A DNA stretch of 41,692 nt from Candidatus Methanomethylophilus sp. 1R26 (GTDB lineage: Archaea > Thermoplasmatota > Thermoplasmata > Methanomassiliicoccales > Methanomethylophilaceae): positions 1-41,692 of the forward strand of contig NZ_LOPS01000015.1 in assembly GCF_001481295.1 (NCBI RefSeq), in the 5' to 3' direction. The notes below the pieces were generated by a model, which saw only the letters and a list, made by a program, of their open reading frames with translations, did not search any database and was not told the DNA's origin. This document shows, in pieces, positions 9,146 to 17,530 of this stretch (its first letter is position 1; each line of letters starts with the position of its first letter). Position numbers and translations under genes: made by a program.

Positions 9146-9728
9146 AGTTGCAGATCGAGTCCGTCACCAGGGTATCGTCGGTGACGTCCCTCTCGGTGTA
9201 GAGGGTGTCCTCGAGGCCGAACCTGGCGGCATTGGCCGCCGCGGCCGTGTCCTGGGCGCGAATGAGGGCACCCTCCCTGTCCCTGCAGACCTTGTTCATC
9301 CCGACCACGGCGATGACGTTCTTCGGGCCGTAGGTGATGGCGGCGACCCTGTTGCCGGTGCCGTCGATGTTGAAGACGGTCCCGTCCATCGAGACGCCGT
9401 TGAAGCTCGTGAGGTAGTAATCCACGGAGAACGCCCTGCGGACGAGCTCCTCCTTCTCCTCGGGGGTGGACGCCTCCGCCCTGTCGATGATCTTGTAGGG
9501 CCCCGACCTGACCCTGTCGAGAAGCCCGATCTCGTCGATGGTCATCGACCCTCCCCAGGAGACGGACGATTTGGGGGGCATCATGGCCAGCGCTTTCTCC
9601 ACCGCTTCCTCTGCGGTGTCCACGTAGACGGCCCCGAACTGCCTCTCCCTCAGGTTCTCCACCAGGACGCGGGCCTGGGCCTCCCAGAGCTTCTTCTTCA
9701 CTGCCTTGACATCGGCCTTCGCTGCCAT
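9069..9728 (-). CDS. LUD-domain (LutC/DUF162) protein
   Basis: 219 residues forming a single LUD domain, as in LutC/YkgG-type proteins associated with lactate utilisation. Recognised by an N-terminal helical segment, the SVSWGGSMTIDEIG motif, a YYLTSFNGVSMDGT strand-turn and the IAVVGMNKV stretch. A standalone copy without adjacent LutA or LutB is common in archaea, where its function is undefined; a role in redox or hydroxy-acid metabolism is only inferred from the name-giving operon. It is the last gene of a minus-strand run (ferredoxin, acetyltransferase, TetR, cardiolipin synthase), 67 nt after the synthase stop. It overlaps the PHP gene tail-to-tail. Confidence 0.85.
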   Translation of the reverse strand: MAAKADVKAVKKKLWEAQARVLVENLRERQFGAVYVDTAEEAVEKALAMMPPKSSVSWGGSMTIDEIGLLDRVRSGPYKIIDRAEASTPEEKEELVRRAFSVDYYLTSFNGVSMDGTVFNIDGTGNRVAAITYGPKNVIAVVGMNKVCRDREGALIRAQDTAAAANAARFGLEDTLYTERDVTDDTLVTDSICNFTVQMSFCPRKGRIQVILVGEELGF

Positions 9729-9795
9729 GATTCATGAATCGCCCTGACGGGGATAAAAACATTGAGCATGGGCGGATCCGGCCTGTGTTCGGGCC

Positions 9796-11222
9796 TCAGA
9801 GCTGATCGTAGTTGAGCAGCGAGAGGAAGGTCCTGATCTTCTGGCCGCGGGTCCTCGACATGTACATCTCATGGGTGTACTCGGTGCTCTTGGACAGGTC
9901 CCTCATGAATTCGTCGGCCATCCTCATGCCCATCTCGGACGAGTACATGAGGACGTTGCATTCGAGGTTGATCTTGACGCTCCTCTCGTCGAAGTTCGCG
10001 GTGCCCACCGAGCAGTAGAATCTGTCGGCGACGATCGTCTTGGAGTGGAGGAACCCTCCGCGGTATTCGTACACCCTGCATCCGGCCTTGATGGCCATGT
10101 CCGCATAATGCCTGTTGGCCCAGTAGACGCACGGGTGATCGCCGATCTCCGGGATGATGATGCGCACATCGACACCGGACCTCGCCCTGAGCATCAGTTC
10201 CCTGAGGATCTCCCTCGGAGGGACGAAGTACGGGGTCTCGATGTAAATGCTGCTCCTGGCACATCCGATGAGGGTCAGGAACTCGATGCCCACCGGGTTC
10301 TCTTCGGGTATCACCGGGTCCCCGGGGATGATCTGCATCGCGACAGGGTTCTCCGCAGGGGCGGCGGCCGCGAAATCCGGCAGGCCCCTCAGATCCTCCT
10401 TCTCCGAGTACATCCACAGGTCGGCGAAGAGCCCCAGCATCTTCCCGGCCTGCGGGTCCGACGATCCTGACGGCAGCGTCCCTCCATTCTCCGAGGGGGC
10501 CGTCCCCCAGGTACTCGTTTCCGATGTTGTACCCGCCCTGGTAGGCTATGCGTCCGTCGATGACCACGGTCTTCCGATGGTCGCGGCAGTTCTTCTTGGG
10601 GCTGAACATCATGCGGTTCATGTTATGGAAGAACGATATCCTGCATCCCGATTTCTTCAGGCGGCTCACGAACAGCATGTCCCCTCCGTCGTAGCCGTAG
10701 TCGTCGAAGGAGATGTAGACCTTCACACCGGCGCGGGCGCGTTCCTCCAGGATATCCAGGAACTCCTTTCCGGTGCGGTCCCTGCGGATGACATAGCACT
10801 CGATGGCGATGAGGCTCTGCGCCCGCCTGAGGTCTCCGAAGAGTGAACCGAAGTACTGGGTCCCGCCGGGGGATATAGGCGGCGGAGCTGTCCGCGGAGA
10901 ACCCCAGGGCCCCGGAGCGGGCGAGGGCGCGGGCGGCCGACAGGGGCTCGGCCATCGAGGTCCTGTCCATGATGGCCCTGTCGATGAGGTCGATCCCCTC
11001 GTTGCGGTACACTCTGAAACGGCGCCTGAAAACGGGTTTCCCGACCATTATGTACGCTCCGAACATCACGACCGGGTTGATCAGCATTATGATGAACCAG
11101 ACGGCCTGCCTCCTGAAGGTCGAGCGGCGGGCGGCCAGCAGGGCCCCGATGACCAGGATGTCGATGGCAGCGAACACCGTGTAGATGAAATCCCAGGTGT
11201 GGCCTGCCAGAGCGTATGCCAT
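9796..11222 (-). CDS. cls: cardiolipin synthase, PLD family (two frameshifts)
   Basis: Membrane phospholipase-D-type transferase making cardiolipin-like lipids. About 475 residues. The N-terminus holds two hydrophobic helices (residues ~10-32 and 40-60, the PLDc_N domain), followed by two PLD domains, each with an HxKxxxxD motif: HRKTVVID around residue 215 and HSKTIVAD about residue 390. Two extra bases break the frame: one in a G run at 10868-10872 and one at the GGG of 10454-10456; removing both restores IPGGTQYFGSLF and RIVGPQAGKMLG contexts. It follows the TetR gene by 27 nt, suggesting one transcript. In an archaeon the substrates would be archaetidyl phospholipids. Confidence 0.85.
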
Positions 11223-11249
11223 GCTCTTTCCGATGGTCTTCCCTGTTTA

Positions 11250-11767
11250 TTAATCTCCGCGCCTGCGGTCCGCGAAGTTCCCTGCCAGGACCTCTATCGC
11301 CCATATGCATTCGCCGGCGACGGTGTCCGCATCCTCATCCATCCCCCGGAGGATCCAATACGATATCGTCCCCTCGAAGACCCGCCCGCAGATAATCGCT
11401 AGCATCGGGTTCCTGTATCCGGGGCCGGTCTCGTAGGCGGCCGCGCGCCCGGCCCTCATGCCGATCTCCCTGAAGGCGCGGACAAGCTCCCAAGAGGCCG
11501 ACGAGCGGGCGACGGCGGACACTACGTCCCTCTATTCGGAGGCGGCCCTGAACGCCCCGGCGATATCCTCCCTCCAATCTTGGCTGCCCTGCCCGATGCA
11601 GAGCCGGCGGACGATCCCGAACACGCTCCCGAAATGATAGTAGAAAGTCTGGCGGGAGAGGCCGCTGGCCTCGCTATCGCCGAGACTGTGACCTTATCGT
11701 AGGGAATCTCCGCCAGAAGCCTTCTGAACGCCAGGCAGATCGCTTCCTCGGCGGCGCTTCCGTTCAT
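11250..11767 (-). CDS. TetR-family regulator with in-frame TAG and one frameshift
   Basis: About 171 residues after repair. A typical TetR helix-turn-helix is seen at residues ~24-50 (VTVSAIA, then GLSRQTFYYHFG), with a helical ligand-binding region after it. Two breaks occur: a frameshift near 11671-11676 inside the HTH, and an in-frame TAG at 11534-11532 (about residue 79), after which the same frame continues without interruption for 93 codons to TAA. The tail reads as normal helical TetR sequence. Either the gene is a decaying pseudogene, the TAG is a base-call error, or it is decoded as pyrrolysine. It precedes cls by 27 nt and may control it. The ligand is unknown. Confidence 0.7.
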
Positions 11768-11801
11768 GGTCTCGGGCTCTCCGGAAACGCCGAACGCCCT
11801 T

Positions 11802-11820
11802 CGGCGGCCTCAGGCCGCCG
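11802..11820. terminator. GC hairpin between acetyltransferase and tetR
   Basis: CGGCGGCC (11802-11809), a three-base loop and GGCCGCCG (11813-11820) form an 8-bp stem immediately after the acetyltransferase stop. It has no T tract. It may terminate or stabilise the upstream mRNA, or separate it from tetR expression. Confidence 0.45.
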
Positions 11821-12396
11821 TCAAAGCTTCCTGATCACCCTCGCAGGGCTTCCTGCCACCACTGTGCCGGGCTCCACATCCTTGGTGACCACCGCTCCGG
11901 CCCCGACCACGGCGCCTTCCCCGACGGTTATCCCCGGGAGGATTATCGCGCCCGCCCCGATCCATACGTTGTCGCAGATCCTGATGGGCTGGGCGTACGA
12001 CATGAACGGGTTCTCCCTCCTGGTCTCGGCGTCCAGCGGATGCGATGCGGTCACGAGCTTCGCGCCCGGCCCTATCAGGACGTTGTCCCCGATGTCGATC
12101 TCGGCATCATCCAGCATGACCACGTCGTAGTTGATTATGTCGTCCTTCCCGAGGCGGATGTTGAACCCGAAGTCGAAATGGAACGGCGGCACGACCTTGG
12201 TCTCCCCCTTCACGGGCGCATGCAGGATCTTCTCTAGCAGCGCCTTCCTCTCGCTGCGGGTCAGGCCTGATGAATTGTATTCTGTGCGGAGCCTGTCCCC
12301 TTCGTCCAGGGCCTCGTCGAGCACCGCGATCTCCGGATCGCTGCGTCCGATCGGCTGTCCCTTCCTCATCCTGTCCAATATGGTCTCTCCCTTCAT
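11821..12396 (-). CDS. maltose/galactoside O-acetyltransferase-like protein
   Basis: 191 residues, the normal size of the Maa/LacA/NodL family. An N-terminal helical acceptor domain (residues 1-60) precedes a left-handed beta-helix of hexapeptide repeats, ending in the VVAGSPARVIRKL tail typical of the family. The catalytic His is in TASHPLD near residue 115, and a GAGAIILPGITVGEGAVVG coil forms part of the acetyl-CoA site. It transfers acetyl from acetyl-CoA to a sugar or similar hydroxyl; the acceptor is not predictable. The start overlaps the stop of the ferredoxin-like gene by four bases (TGATG type), so the two are co-translated. Confidence 0.9.
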   Translation of the reverse strand: MKGETILDRMRKGQPIGRSDPEIAVLDEALDEGDRLRTEYNSSGLTRSERKALLEKILHAPVKGETKVVPPFHFDFGFNIRLGKDDIINYDVVMLDDAEIDIGDNVLIGPGAKLVTASHPLDAETRRENPFMSYAQPIRICDNVWIGAGAIILPGITVGEGAVVGAGAVVTKDVEPGTVVAGSPARVIRKL

Positions 12397-13013
12397 ACGC
12401 TCACCTTTCCGTCCGGTCCGATGGTCACTATCTCGATCTCCGTGTCCTTCCCGCTTGCGCGGACGGCATCCTTCACGGCGCGGACGATGCCGCCGCAGCA
12501 GGGCACCGTCATCCTGGTCACGACGATCTTGCGGATGTCATGCCCGCCGATGATGTCGGCCAGCTTCTGCCAGCAGTCCGGAGGGTCGAGCTTGGGGCAT
12601 CCGATCGCCATGGCCCGCCCCTTCTCGAACCTCTCCTGGAAGCCGGGCATCGCGTATGCGGTGCAGTCTGCGGCCACGAGGAGCTCCTTCCCGTCGAAGA
12701 ACGGGGCGCCCGCCGGCACCAGCCTCAGCTGGACGGGCCACTGCGAAAGCGCGAGGCCCTCGACCCTGCGGGGGCCTCCGCCGCGGGTGCCGGCCACCAT
12801 CGGGACGCCGAACGGCACCGCCTCGCGGGCCTCTATGCTTATGGCGCCCGCAGGGCATGCGGGAAGGCACGCTCCGAGGCCGTCGCAGCAGGATTCGTCG
12901 GCCACCACGGCCTTTCCGTCCACTATGCGTATCGCACCCTCTTCGCAGGCCTCGGCGCAGGCCCCGCATCCAGTGCATTTCTCCGGATCTATCCTGACGA
13001 CATTCCTGAGCAT
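12393..13013 (-). CDS. 4Fe-4S ferredoxin-like protein with C-terminal Cys-rich domain
   Basis: 206 residues. The N-terminal ferredoxin domain carries two cluster-binding sets: CTGCGACAEAC at residues 12-22 and CCDGLGACLPACPAG near 43-57, the second slightly altered. The C-terminal ~120 residues include CTAYAMPGF, GCPKLD, DCW and TVPCCGGI, so more Cys ligands are present. This two-domain form occurs in anaerobic archaea and bacteria as an uncharacterised iron-sulfur protein; electron transfer is likely, the partner unknown. Start ATG 13013 (MLRNVVRIDPEKCTGC) is chosen because the ferredoxin fold begins there; the frame stays open much further upstream without protein-like content. Divergent from the DUF6293 gene. 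Confidence 0.85.
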   Translation of the reverse strand: MLRNVVRIDPEKCTGCGACAEACEEGAIRIVDGKAVVADESCCDGLGACLPACPAGAISIEAREAVPFGVPMVAGTRGGGPRRVEGLALSQWPVQLRLVPAGAPFFDGKELLVAADCTAYAMPGFQERFEKGRAMAIGCPKLDPPDCWQKLADIIGGHDIRKIVVTRMTVPCCGGIVRAVKDAVRASGKDTEIEIVTIGPDGKVSV

Positions 13014-13145
13014 CAGGCAATGAATCGCCGTGCGCGCTAATAAATCAGATGCTGGATGCGCGCTGCGCGTCGGGAACCCTTTTAACCCGCGGCAGGCATA
13101 TTGAAGCTGTCGGCGGCCCGTTATCCGGTGCCGCGGAGGGATACA

Positions 13146-13937
13146 TTGAGGTGCGCTGTCCTGGCTTGTGTGGCTTTCGAGACCGTCAAGGTGGTCCGCC
13201 CTGTAACCTTCTACGGCGCGGACGAGGTGCATCTGTTCCATTACAGCCGCAGCGGGGACGACATCTACGGGAAGTTCTACTCCGAGGTGGTCAGGCTCCT
13301 GAAGCTCGGGGTCCCCGGAATCCGCATCGTGGAGCATTCCAAGGACCCAGTGTACGACTTCCCGGCCATGCTCAGGGCCCTCTTGGACTGCATCAGCAAG
13401 GCCGAGGCCGACGGGTGCGACAGGGTGCTGGTGAACGCCTCCTCCGGGCCGGCCCAGTTCACGGCCGCGGCGGTGGTGGCGTCCTTCATGACCGGGGCCC
13501 GCGCGTTCACGGTGGGCACCAAGGAATACACCGTCCCGGAGGAGGACATCGAGAAGCTCTATTTCCGCGGCGGCCTGCCGGTGGGCCTGTCCGGGAAGAT
13601 CTACGATCCCCGCCTCATAACGGATTTCCCCATCAAGATGCCGGACGAGGGCCTGGTCCGCGCCCTCAGGGTGTACCGCGACATGCGCGACGCCATGCTC
13701 CCGGTGAGTGCGCACAATGTGATCGATGCCCTCAAGGAGAACGGCCTCTGGAGCTACTCGGCCAACCGCGGCTCCAGCAGGACGTCGGACTTCCAGAAGG
13801 AAGCGATGTACTACCAGCGCCATTTCATCGACGAATGGAAGTCCAGGGGATGGATCTCGAAGAAGGGCCGCGGTTCCAAATACGACCTCACAGAGGACGG
13901 CCGGAACATCGCAGATACATTCTACAACAAATCCTGA
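13146..13937 (+). CDS. DUF6293 (HFX_2341-like) regulator: CARF-like domain plus winged helix
   Basis: 263 residues from a TTG at 13146, chosen because GGAGGG at 13135-13140 precedes it by five bases and the first beta-strand begins right there; an in-frame TTG at 13101 is the alternative. The N-terminal ~155 residues look like the Rossmann-type CARF-like fold of the HFX_2341 family, with a strand-loop VLVNASSGPAQFTAAAVV in the place of the ligand-binding loop. The C-terminal ~95 residues form a winged helix (AHNVIDALKENGLWSYS, then a basic wing and KYDLTEDGR). CARF proteins bind cyclic oligonucleotides in CRISPR signalling; whether this one does is unknown, and no CRISPR locus is seen here. 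The OLD-like ATPase follows 75 nt downstream on the same strand. Confidence 0.75.
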   Translation: MRCAVLACVAFETVKVVRPVTFYGADEVHLFHYSRSGDDIYGKFYSEVVRLLKLGVPGIRIVEHSKDPVYDFPAMLRALLDCISKAEADGCDRVLVNASSGPAQFTAAAVVASFMTGARAFTVGTKEYTVPEEDIEKLYFRGGLPVGLSGKIYDPRLITDFPIKMPDEGLVRALRVYRDMRDAMLPVSAHNVIDALKENGLWSYSANRGSSRTSDFQKEAMYYQRHFIDEWKSRGWISKKGRGSKYDLTEDGRNIADTFYNKS

Positions 13938-14012
13938 GCGCCGTGCGATGCCTGCTGAGATGCGGTTTTAAATCGCAGTCTTCCCATATGAACGGCGGCA
14001 TCGGTGGTATGA

Positions 14013-15992
14013 TTGGCCGAAGGTCAGCATGAGGACGGGACGGAGGAGGAGAAATGGGAGACAAGGTACATGACGGTCTCCGGATTCCGCAACCTCGGCC
14101 CCCTCATCGACGGAAGGCAGCACCGGGTCCGCATAGACATCAACCGCGGCCTCGACCGCACCATGATCGGGGGCATCGTCACCCTGATAGGCGCCAACAA
14201 CTGCGGTAAGTCGAACGTCCTCAAGGCGATAGAGACCTGGTACCGCGACATCATACAGCCGGAGGACTACACCGATTTCGTCGACGACCCGCGTGAGCCC
14301 GTGCTCCGCATGGTGGTGGCCGACGGGAGATACGATGCGATGGCGGAGCCGCTGACCATAGAGGGTTTCATCGAGGCCATCGAATCGAAGCGCGGGTTCG
14401 AGCTGTTCAGGCAATGGCTCGCGGTCATCGAGAAGGCCGATGAGACCAACCGCGCCTCCGAGTACATCACCGCGCTCGTCGAACCGAAGTACAACGACGT
14501 GGGCAATCCCATAAGGATAACATCGAAGACCATCACCAGGGAGCAGTTCTGCCAGTACATCGATGTGGGCATCCGTTTCCTGGAGATCTTCGACGAGGAC
14601 ATGCTGAACGCGGTCCGGGAAACGGGCCCGAGGCCGGAGCAGAGGTTCTTCGTCGACATGTGCGCCGCGGTCCTCTCCGAGGAACCGGAGATGGCGCTGA
14701 AGTACGGGCGCTCATGGATCAACCTCCTGCAGTTCCTCGAGAGGTACCCTGACGACCCGATGTTCGACGTGTTCGGGATATCGTACGAGTCCGTCTCCCG
14801 CAACTTCGGCGACCGCTACGGATACTACATCAGTCAGAGGGTGTTCCGCTATGAGTACACCAAGCTCCGCGATTCGGACCTCGTCTGCGATCCGAGGAAT
14901 CCCAGCAAGACCATGCTGAGCCTTCTGGGGTCCGCCGGCTGCAGCCTCTCCATGCTCGCCGACGCTTACAAGAGCGGGAAAGATGCCAGGAGGACGCTGC
15001 AGAAGAACGTGAACTATCTCCTCACCGACATAGCGGACAATTTCAACAGCCTCCTCGGCCCGGTCACCGGGAAGTACTCCTTCAAGGTGGACATGGATTC
15101 CACGCAGATCTCGTTCGGGATATTCCGGGAGGACAGGCAGGTGGACATAGACCACCAGTCCGAGGGATTCCGCTGGCTCTTCGATTTCTTCGTGTTCCTG
15201 TTCGGGAGGAAGAACTACCTCCCCGGGGACATCATACTCATCGACGAATACGGCAACATGCTGAACTACTCGACCGTGGGGTACCTCACCGAGGTCATCC
15301 GCAACTTCGGCAAGAGCTCCGGCATCACCTTCGTCCTCGCCACCCAGAATCCCATGGCCATCGATGTCCGTCATCTGGACGAGATCCGCCTCGTCAGCCC
15401 CAGGCCGAACGGCAGCGCTGTCGTCTACAACAATTTCATGCAGGTGAGCCGCGAGGACCACGACATCCTGCGCCCGGTCCTGGAAAGCCTCACCGTGGGC
15501 AGGAACTACCTCCGTCCCGAGGGCAGGAAGATCATCTTCGTCATCGGGTTCACGGAGTACTTCATCCTCAACGGCTTCGCTTCGGAGCTCGAATCCCGCG
15601 GATCGGGAGCGCATATCGACTTCATCCCGGTGAACGGCCTCGGCGGGTCCAACGTCGGCATGGCCGAGACCCTGGAGGAGATCAGGAGGATCGAGGAGAG
15701 GGCGGTGGTCCTGGTGAACGGCGACGAGGAGGGAGACGTCTTCTCCGTATACTCCAGAGGATCTCCCGGGATATCGGTCATCAAGATGCCGGACACCGTC
15801 GGCGATCCTGCGGTCAGGACGGTCTCGGATATGTTCTCCCCGGCCGAGCGGAAGAAGTACGGCATCGACAGCGGCAGCTTCGACCGTCTGGCATGTTTCT
15901 CCCAGAGCATCGGGACGTTCTTCGACGAGATCAATCCGATGACGAGGCTGCGTTTCCTGCGGCTGATGAAGAACCTGTCGCGCTGCCGCTGA
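14013..15992 (+). CDS. OLD-family-like ABC ATPase with degenerate Toprim domain
   Basis: 659 residues if it starts at the TTG 14013; an ATG at 14070 with GGAG upstream is possible but would trim the first beta-strand. Walker A GANNCGKS is at about residues 60-67, an insertion of some 330 residues follows, then a coiled/lid region and Walker B GDIILIDEYGN near 405-415 with a LATQNP switch. The C-terminal part (about 500-600) matches the Toprim region of OLD nucleases, but VEG is replaced by VIG (FVIGFTEYFIL) and the DxD motif reads VNGDEEGD, so the nuclease centre seems damaged. OLD-like proteins often act in phage defence. It lies 75 nt after the CARF-like regulator and convergent with mntP. 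Confidence 0.75.
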   Translation: MAEGQHEDGTEEEKWETRYMTVSGFRNLGPLIDGRQHRVRIDINRGLDRTMIGGIVTLIGANNCGKSNVLKAIETWYRDIIQPEDYTDFVDDPREPVLRMVVADGRYDAMAEPLTIEGFIEAIESKRGFELFRQWLAVIEKADETNRASEYITALVEPKYNDVGNPIRITSKTITREQFCQYIDVGIRFLEIFDEDMLNAVRETGPRPEQRFFVDMCAAVLSEEPEMALKYGRSWINLLQFLERYPDDPMFDVFGISYESVSRNFGDRYGYYISQRVFRYEYTKLRDSDLVCDPRNPSKTMLSLLGSAGCSLSMLADAYKSGKDARRTLQKNVNYLLTDIADNFNSLLGPVTGKYSFKVDMDSTQISFGIFREDRQVDIDHQSEGFRWLFDFFVFLFGRKNYLPGDIILIDEYGNMLNYSTVGYLTEVIRNFGKSSGITFVLATQNPMAIDVRHLDEIRLVSPRPNGSAVVYNNFMQVSREDHDILRPVLESLTVGRNYLRPEGRKIIFVIGFTEYFILNGFASELESRGSGAHIDFIPVNGLGGSNVGMAETLEEIRRIEERAVVLVNGDEEGDVFSVYSRGSPGISVIKMPDTVGDPAVRTVSDMFSPAERKKYGIDSGSFDRLACFSQSIGTFFDEINPMTRLRFLRLMKNLSRCR

Positions 15993-16000
15993 CGGCATCC

Positions 16001-16561
16001 TCAGAGATATCCCAGATGCTCCAGGGGGACGGAGATGCCTATCAGAATGAGGATGATCCCGCCGATGAGCTCCGCGGCCGGGCCGAGGCGGCCGCTGACC
16101 CTGCACCCTATGTAGGTCCCGATGAAGGACAGGGCAAAGGTGACGGCCCCGATGACCGCGGCGGGGGCCCATATCGAGCTCTCCACCATGGCAAGCGAGA
16201 TCCCCGTGGCAAGGGCATCTATGCTGGTCGCTATCGCGAAGAAGAGCATGGCGGAGAACTCCATCCCGGCCCCTACGTCCTCGGACTCTCCCGAGCGGGA
16301 CTCGCGGATCATGTTGGCCCCGATGACAGCGAGAAGGGCGAAGGCGACCCAGTGGTCATAATCCTCTATCGCCCCGCTGAACGCATCGCCGATGTAGTAT
16401 CCGATCACCGGCATCAGGAATTGGAAGAACCCGAACCATGCGCCGACTACGATCCCGGCACGGGCAGAGGACCTGCCTATGGCCAGCCCTTTGCAGACGG
16501 ATACCGCGAAAGCATCCATGGCCAGACCGACGGCCAACAGGAGCACTGCGATCATTTCCAC
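16001..16561 (-). CDS. mntP: MntP-family manganese efflux pump
   Basis: 186 residues with six predicted membrane helices, the normal size for MntP. The two inverted-repeat halves each show the Asp motif: AMDAFAVS at residues 14-21 and TSIDALATG near 111-119, the acidic residues expected to bind the exported divalent metal. The loop between the halves is acidic and Ser-rich. A TATA-like TTTTATAC at about 16584-16591 lies ~26 nt upstream on the minus strand, which suggests a leaderless mRNA and leaves no room for the Mn riboswitch seen before bacterial mntP genes. Convergent with the OLD-like gene, whose stop is 8 nt away. Confidence 0.92.
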   Translation of the reverse strand: MEMIAVLLLAVGLAMDAFAVSVCKGLAIGRSSARAGIVVGAWFGFFQFLMPVIGYYIGDAFSGAIEDYDHWVAFALLAVIGANMIRESRSGESEDVGAGMEFSAMLFFAIATSIDALATGISLAMVESSIWAPAAVIGAVTFALSFIGTYIGCRVSGRLGPAAELIGGIILILIGISVPLEHLGYL

Positions 16562-16583
16562 TGACGCCCGAAAGAACGCATCG

Positions 16584-16591
16584 TATAAAAT
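16584..16591 (-). promoter_or_regulatory. TATA box of mntP
   Basis: On the minus strand TTTTATAC lies about 23-30 nt before the mntP ATG at 16561, fitting a leaderless archaeal promoter. It is downstream of the tRNA-Tyr 3' end. Confidence 0.5.
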
Positions 16592-16622
16592 CCAGGCGGG
16601 CGGCGGCCTAATGATAACCGAT

Positions 16623-16734
16623 TGGTCCCCACCCCCTGATTTGAACAGGGGACCTGCTGATATCAGCGGCTGTATCGGATCTCTCCGAGAACACTCTACA
16701 GTCAGCCGCTCTAGCCAGTCTGAGCTAGGTGGGG
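16623..16734 (-). tRNA. tRNA-Tyr (GTA) with 34-nt intron and encoded CCA
   Basis: The acceptor stem pairs CCCCACC with GGTGGGG, giving the C1-G72 pair that archaeal TyrRS requires, then A73 and an encoded CCA (16625-16623). T8 A9, D-arm GCTC/GAGC, anticodon stem GCTGA/TCAGC, loop CTGTAGA with anticodon GTA (34-36) and T-arm CCCTG-TTCAAAT-CAGGG all fit. A 34-nt intron (16695-16662) interrupts between positions 37 and 38, the canonical archaeal site cut by the splicing endonuclease. Exon 1 is 16734-16696 and exon 2 is 16661-16626. A TATA-like TTTTTATATCC lies near 16757-16767. The window also encodes the matching TyrRS. Confidence 0.95.
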
Positions 16735-16756
16735 ACTATCCAAGGGATATTGCTGG

Positions 16757-16767
16757 GATATAAAAAG
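16757..16767 (-). promoter_or_regulatory. TATA box of tRNA-Tyr
   Basis: On the minus strand a TTTTTATATCC stretch ends about 23 nt before C1 of the tRNA (16734), the usual promoter spacing for archaeal tRNA genes. It also separates the tRNA from the end of the PAC2 operon. Confidence 0.55.
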
Positions 16768-16777
16768 TTAATCCAAT

Positions 16778-17530
16778 TCACCCGATGTAACCGAGATCGT
16801 CCCTGCTGCTGTCAGCGCTTCCTGCGGCCTTGACCTGTTCCGAGAGCTCATCGATTTTCTTGGCCTTCTCCTCGAGCCCCTTCTTGTCGGCATCGGCGAT
16901 GCTGAAGTAAGATAGGAGGACGTTGACCACCGCCAGGGCGCTCTTATGGTCTTCGAAGTATCCAGACGTCTCGCCCATGAGGCAGAAACCGTCCACTCCG
17001 TTCATCTGCGCGAAACCCAGGAGCAATCCTGCGGCACCGATGATGCCGGCCTGAGGCTGTCCGGGGTTGAATACGGTGCCTGCCTTCTCCAGGCCCGGTT
17101 TGAGCTCCTTGCGGGTGACGGCCCCGTAGACGTGGGGGCTGTCGGCCATGAGGCCGGTCCCGTAGCCGCCCAGGGTGACCACGAGCGAAGGCCCGTAGGG
17201 CATGATGATGTCCATCACGTCCTGGGCCAGTACGAACTGTCCCTCGGGGCTGTTGGCCTGGTATCCTCCGCGCAGGAACACGGCGTCCCTGCCGTCGGGC
17301 AGTTCGGCATGCCATAGCTCGTTGCATGCCATGGATACGACGCAGTCGTCGTCCGGGATGACCTGCGCCGGGAAGTTCATGGAGAAGATCCTGGCGAACC
17401 GGGATGCTTTGAGGGTATCGGCCAGGAAATCCCCGGCGATCTTCCCGACATTTCCGATCCCGGGAAGGGCCTCTATCAGTATCGGGTCCCTGAGGACCGG
17501 CTTGCTGTCAAATCTTACGATACTTTCCAT
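16778..17530 (-). CDS. PAC2-family proteasome assembly chaperone homologue
   Basis: 250 residues from ATG 17530 (a GTG six bases earlier is possible). PAC2-family proteins such as archaeal PbaA/PbaB interact with proteasome parts. Recognised by the IEALPGIGNVGKIAGDFL motif near residue 20, LGGYGTG near 115, and the GETSGYFEDHKSA segment near residue 193, followed by a long charged helix at the C-terminus. It is the last gene of the rpl44e-rps27e-aIF2alpha-nop10 operon and overlaps nop10 by about 23 bases, the order conserved in many archaea. The proteasome alpha subunit itself is at the other end of this window. Confidence 0.9.
   Translation of the reverse strand: MESIVRFDSKPVLRDPILIEALPGIGNVGKIAGDFLADTLKASRFARIFSMNFPAQVIPDDDCVVSMACNELWHAELPDGRDAVFLRGGYQANSPEGQFVLAQDVMDIIMPYGPSLVVTLGGYGTGLMADSPHVYGAVTRKELKPGLEKAGTVFNPGQPQAGIIGAAGLLLGFAQMNGVDGFCLMGETSGYFEDHKSALAVVNVLLSYFSIADADKKGLEEKAKKIDELSEQVKAAGSADSSRDDLGYIG

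Noticed and set aside
12393-13823. Upstream extension of the ferredoxin-like gene to 476 codons
   Set aside because: The extra 270 codons are antisense to the DUF6293 gene. The ferredoxin fold starts exactly at ATG 13013.
13038-16000. A CRISPR-Cas link for the CARF-like gene
   Set aside because: No repeat-spacer array or cas gene was seen in the window, so only a fold-level resemblance is claimed.
16562-16622. A manganese (yybP-ykoY) riboswitch before mntP
   Set aside because: Only about 60 bases separate mntP from the tRNA, with a TATA box ~26 nt before the ATG; no room for the aptamer.
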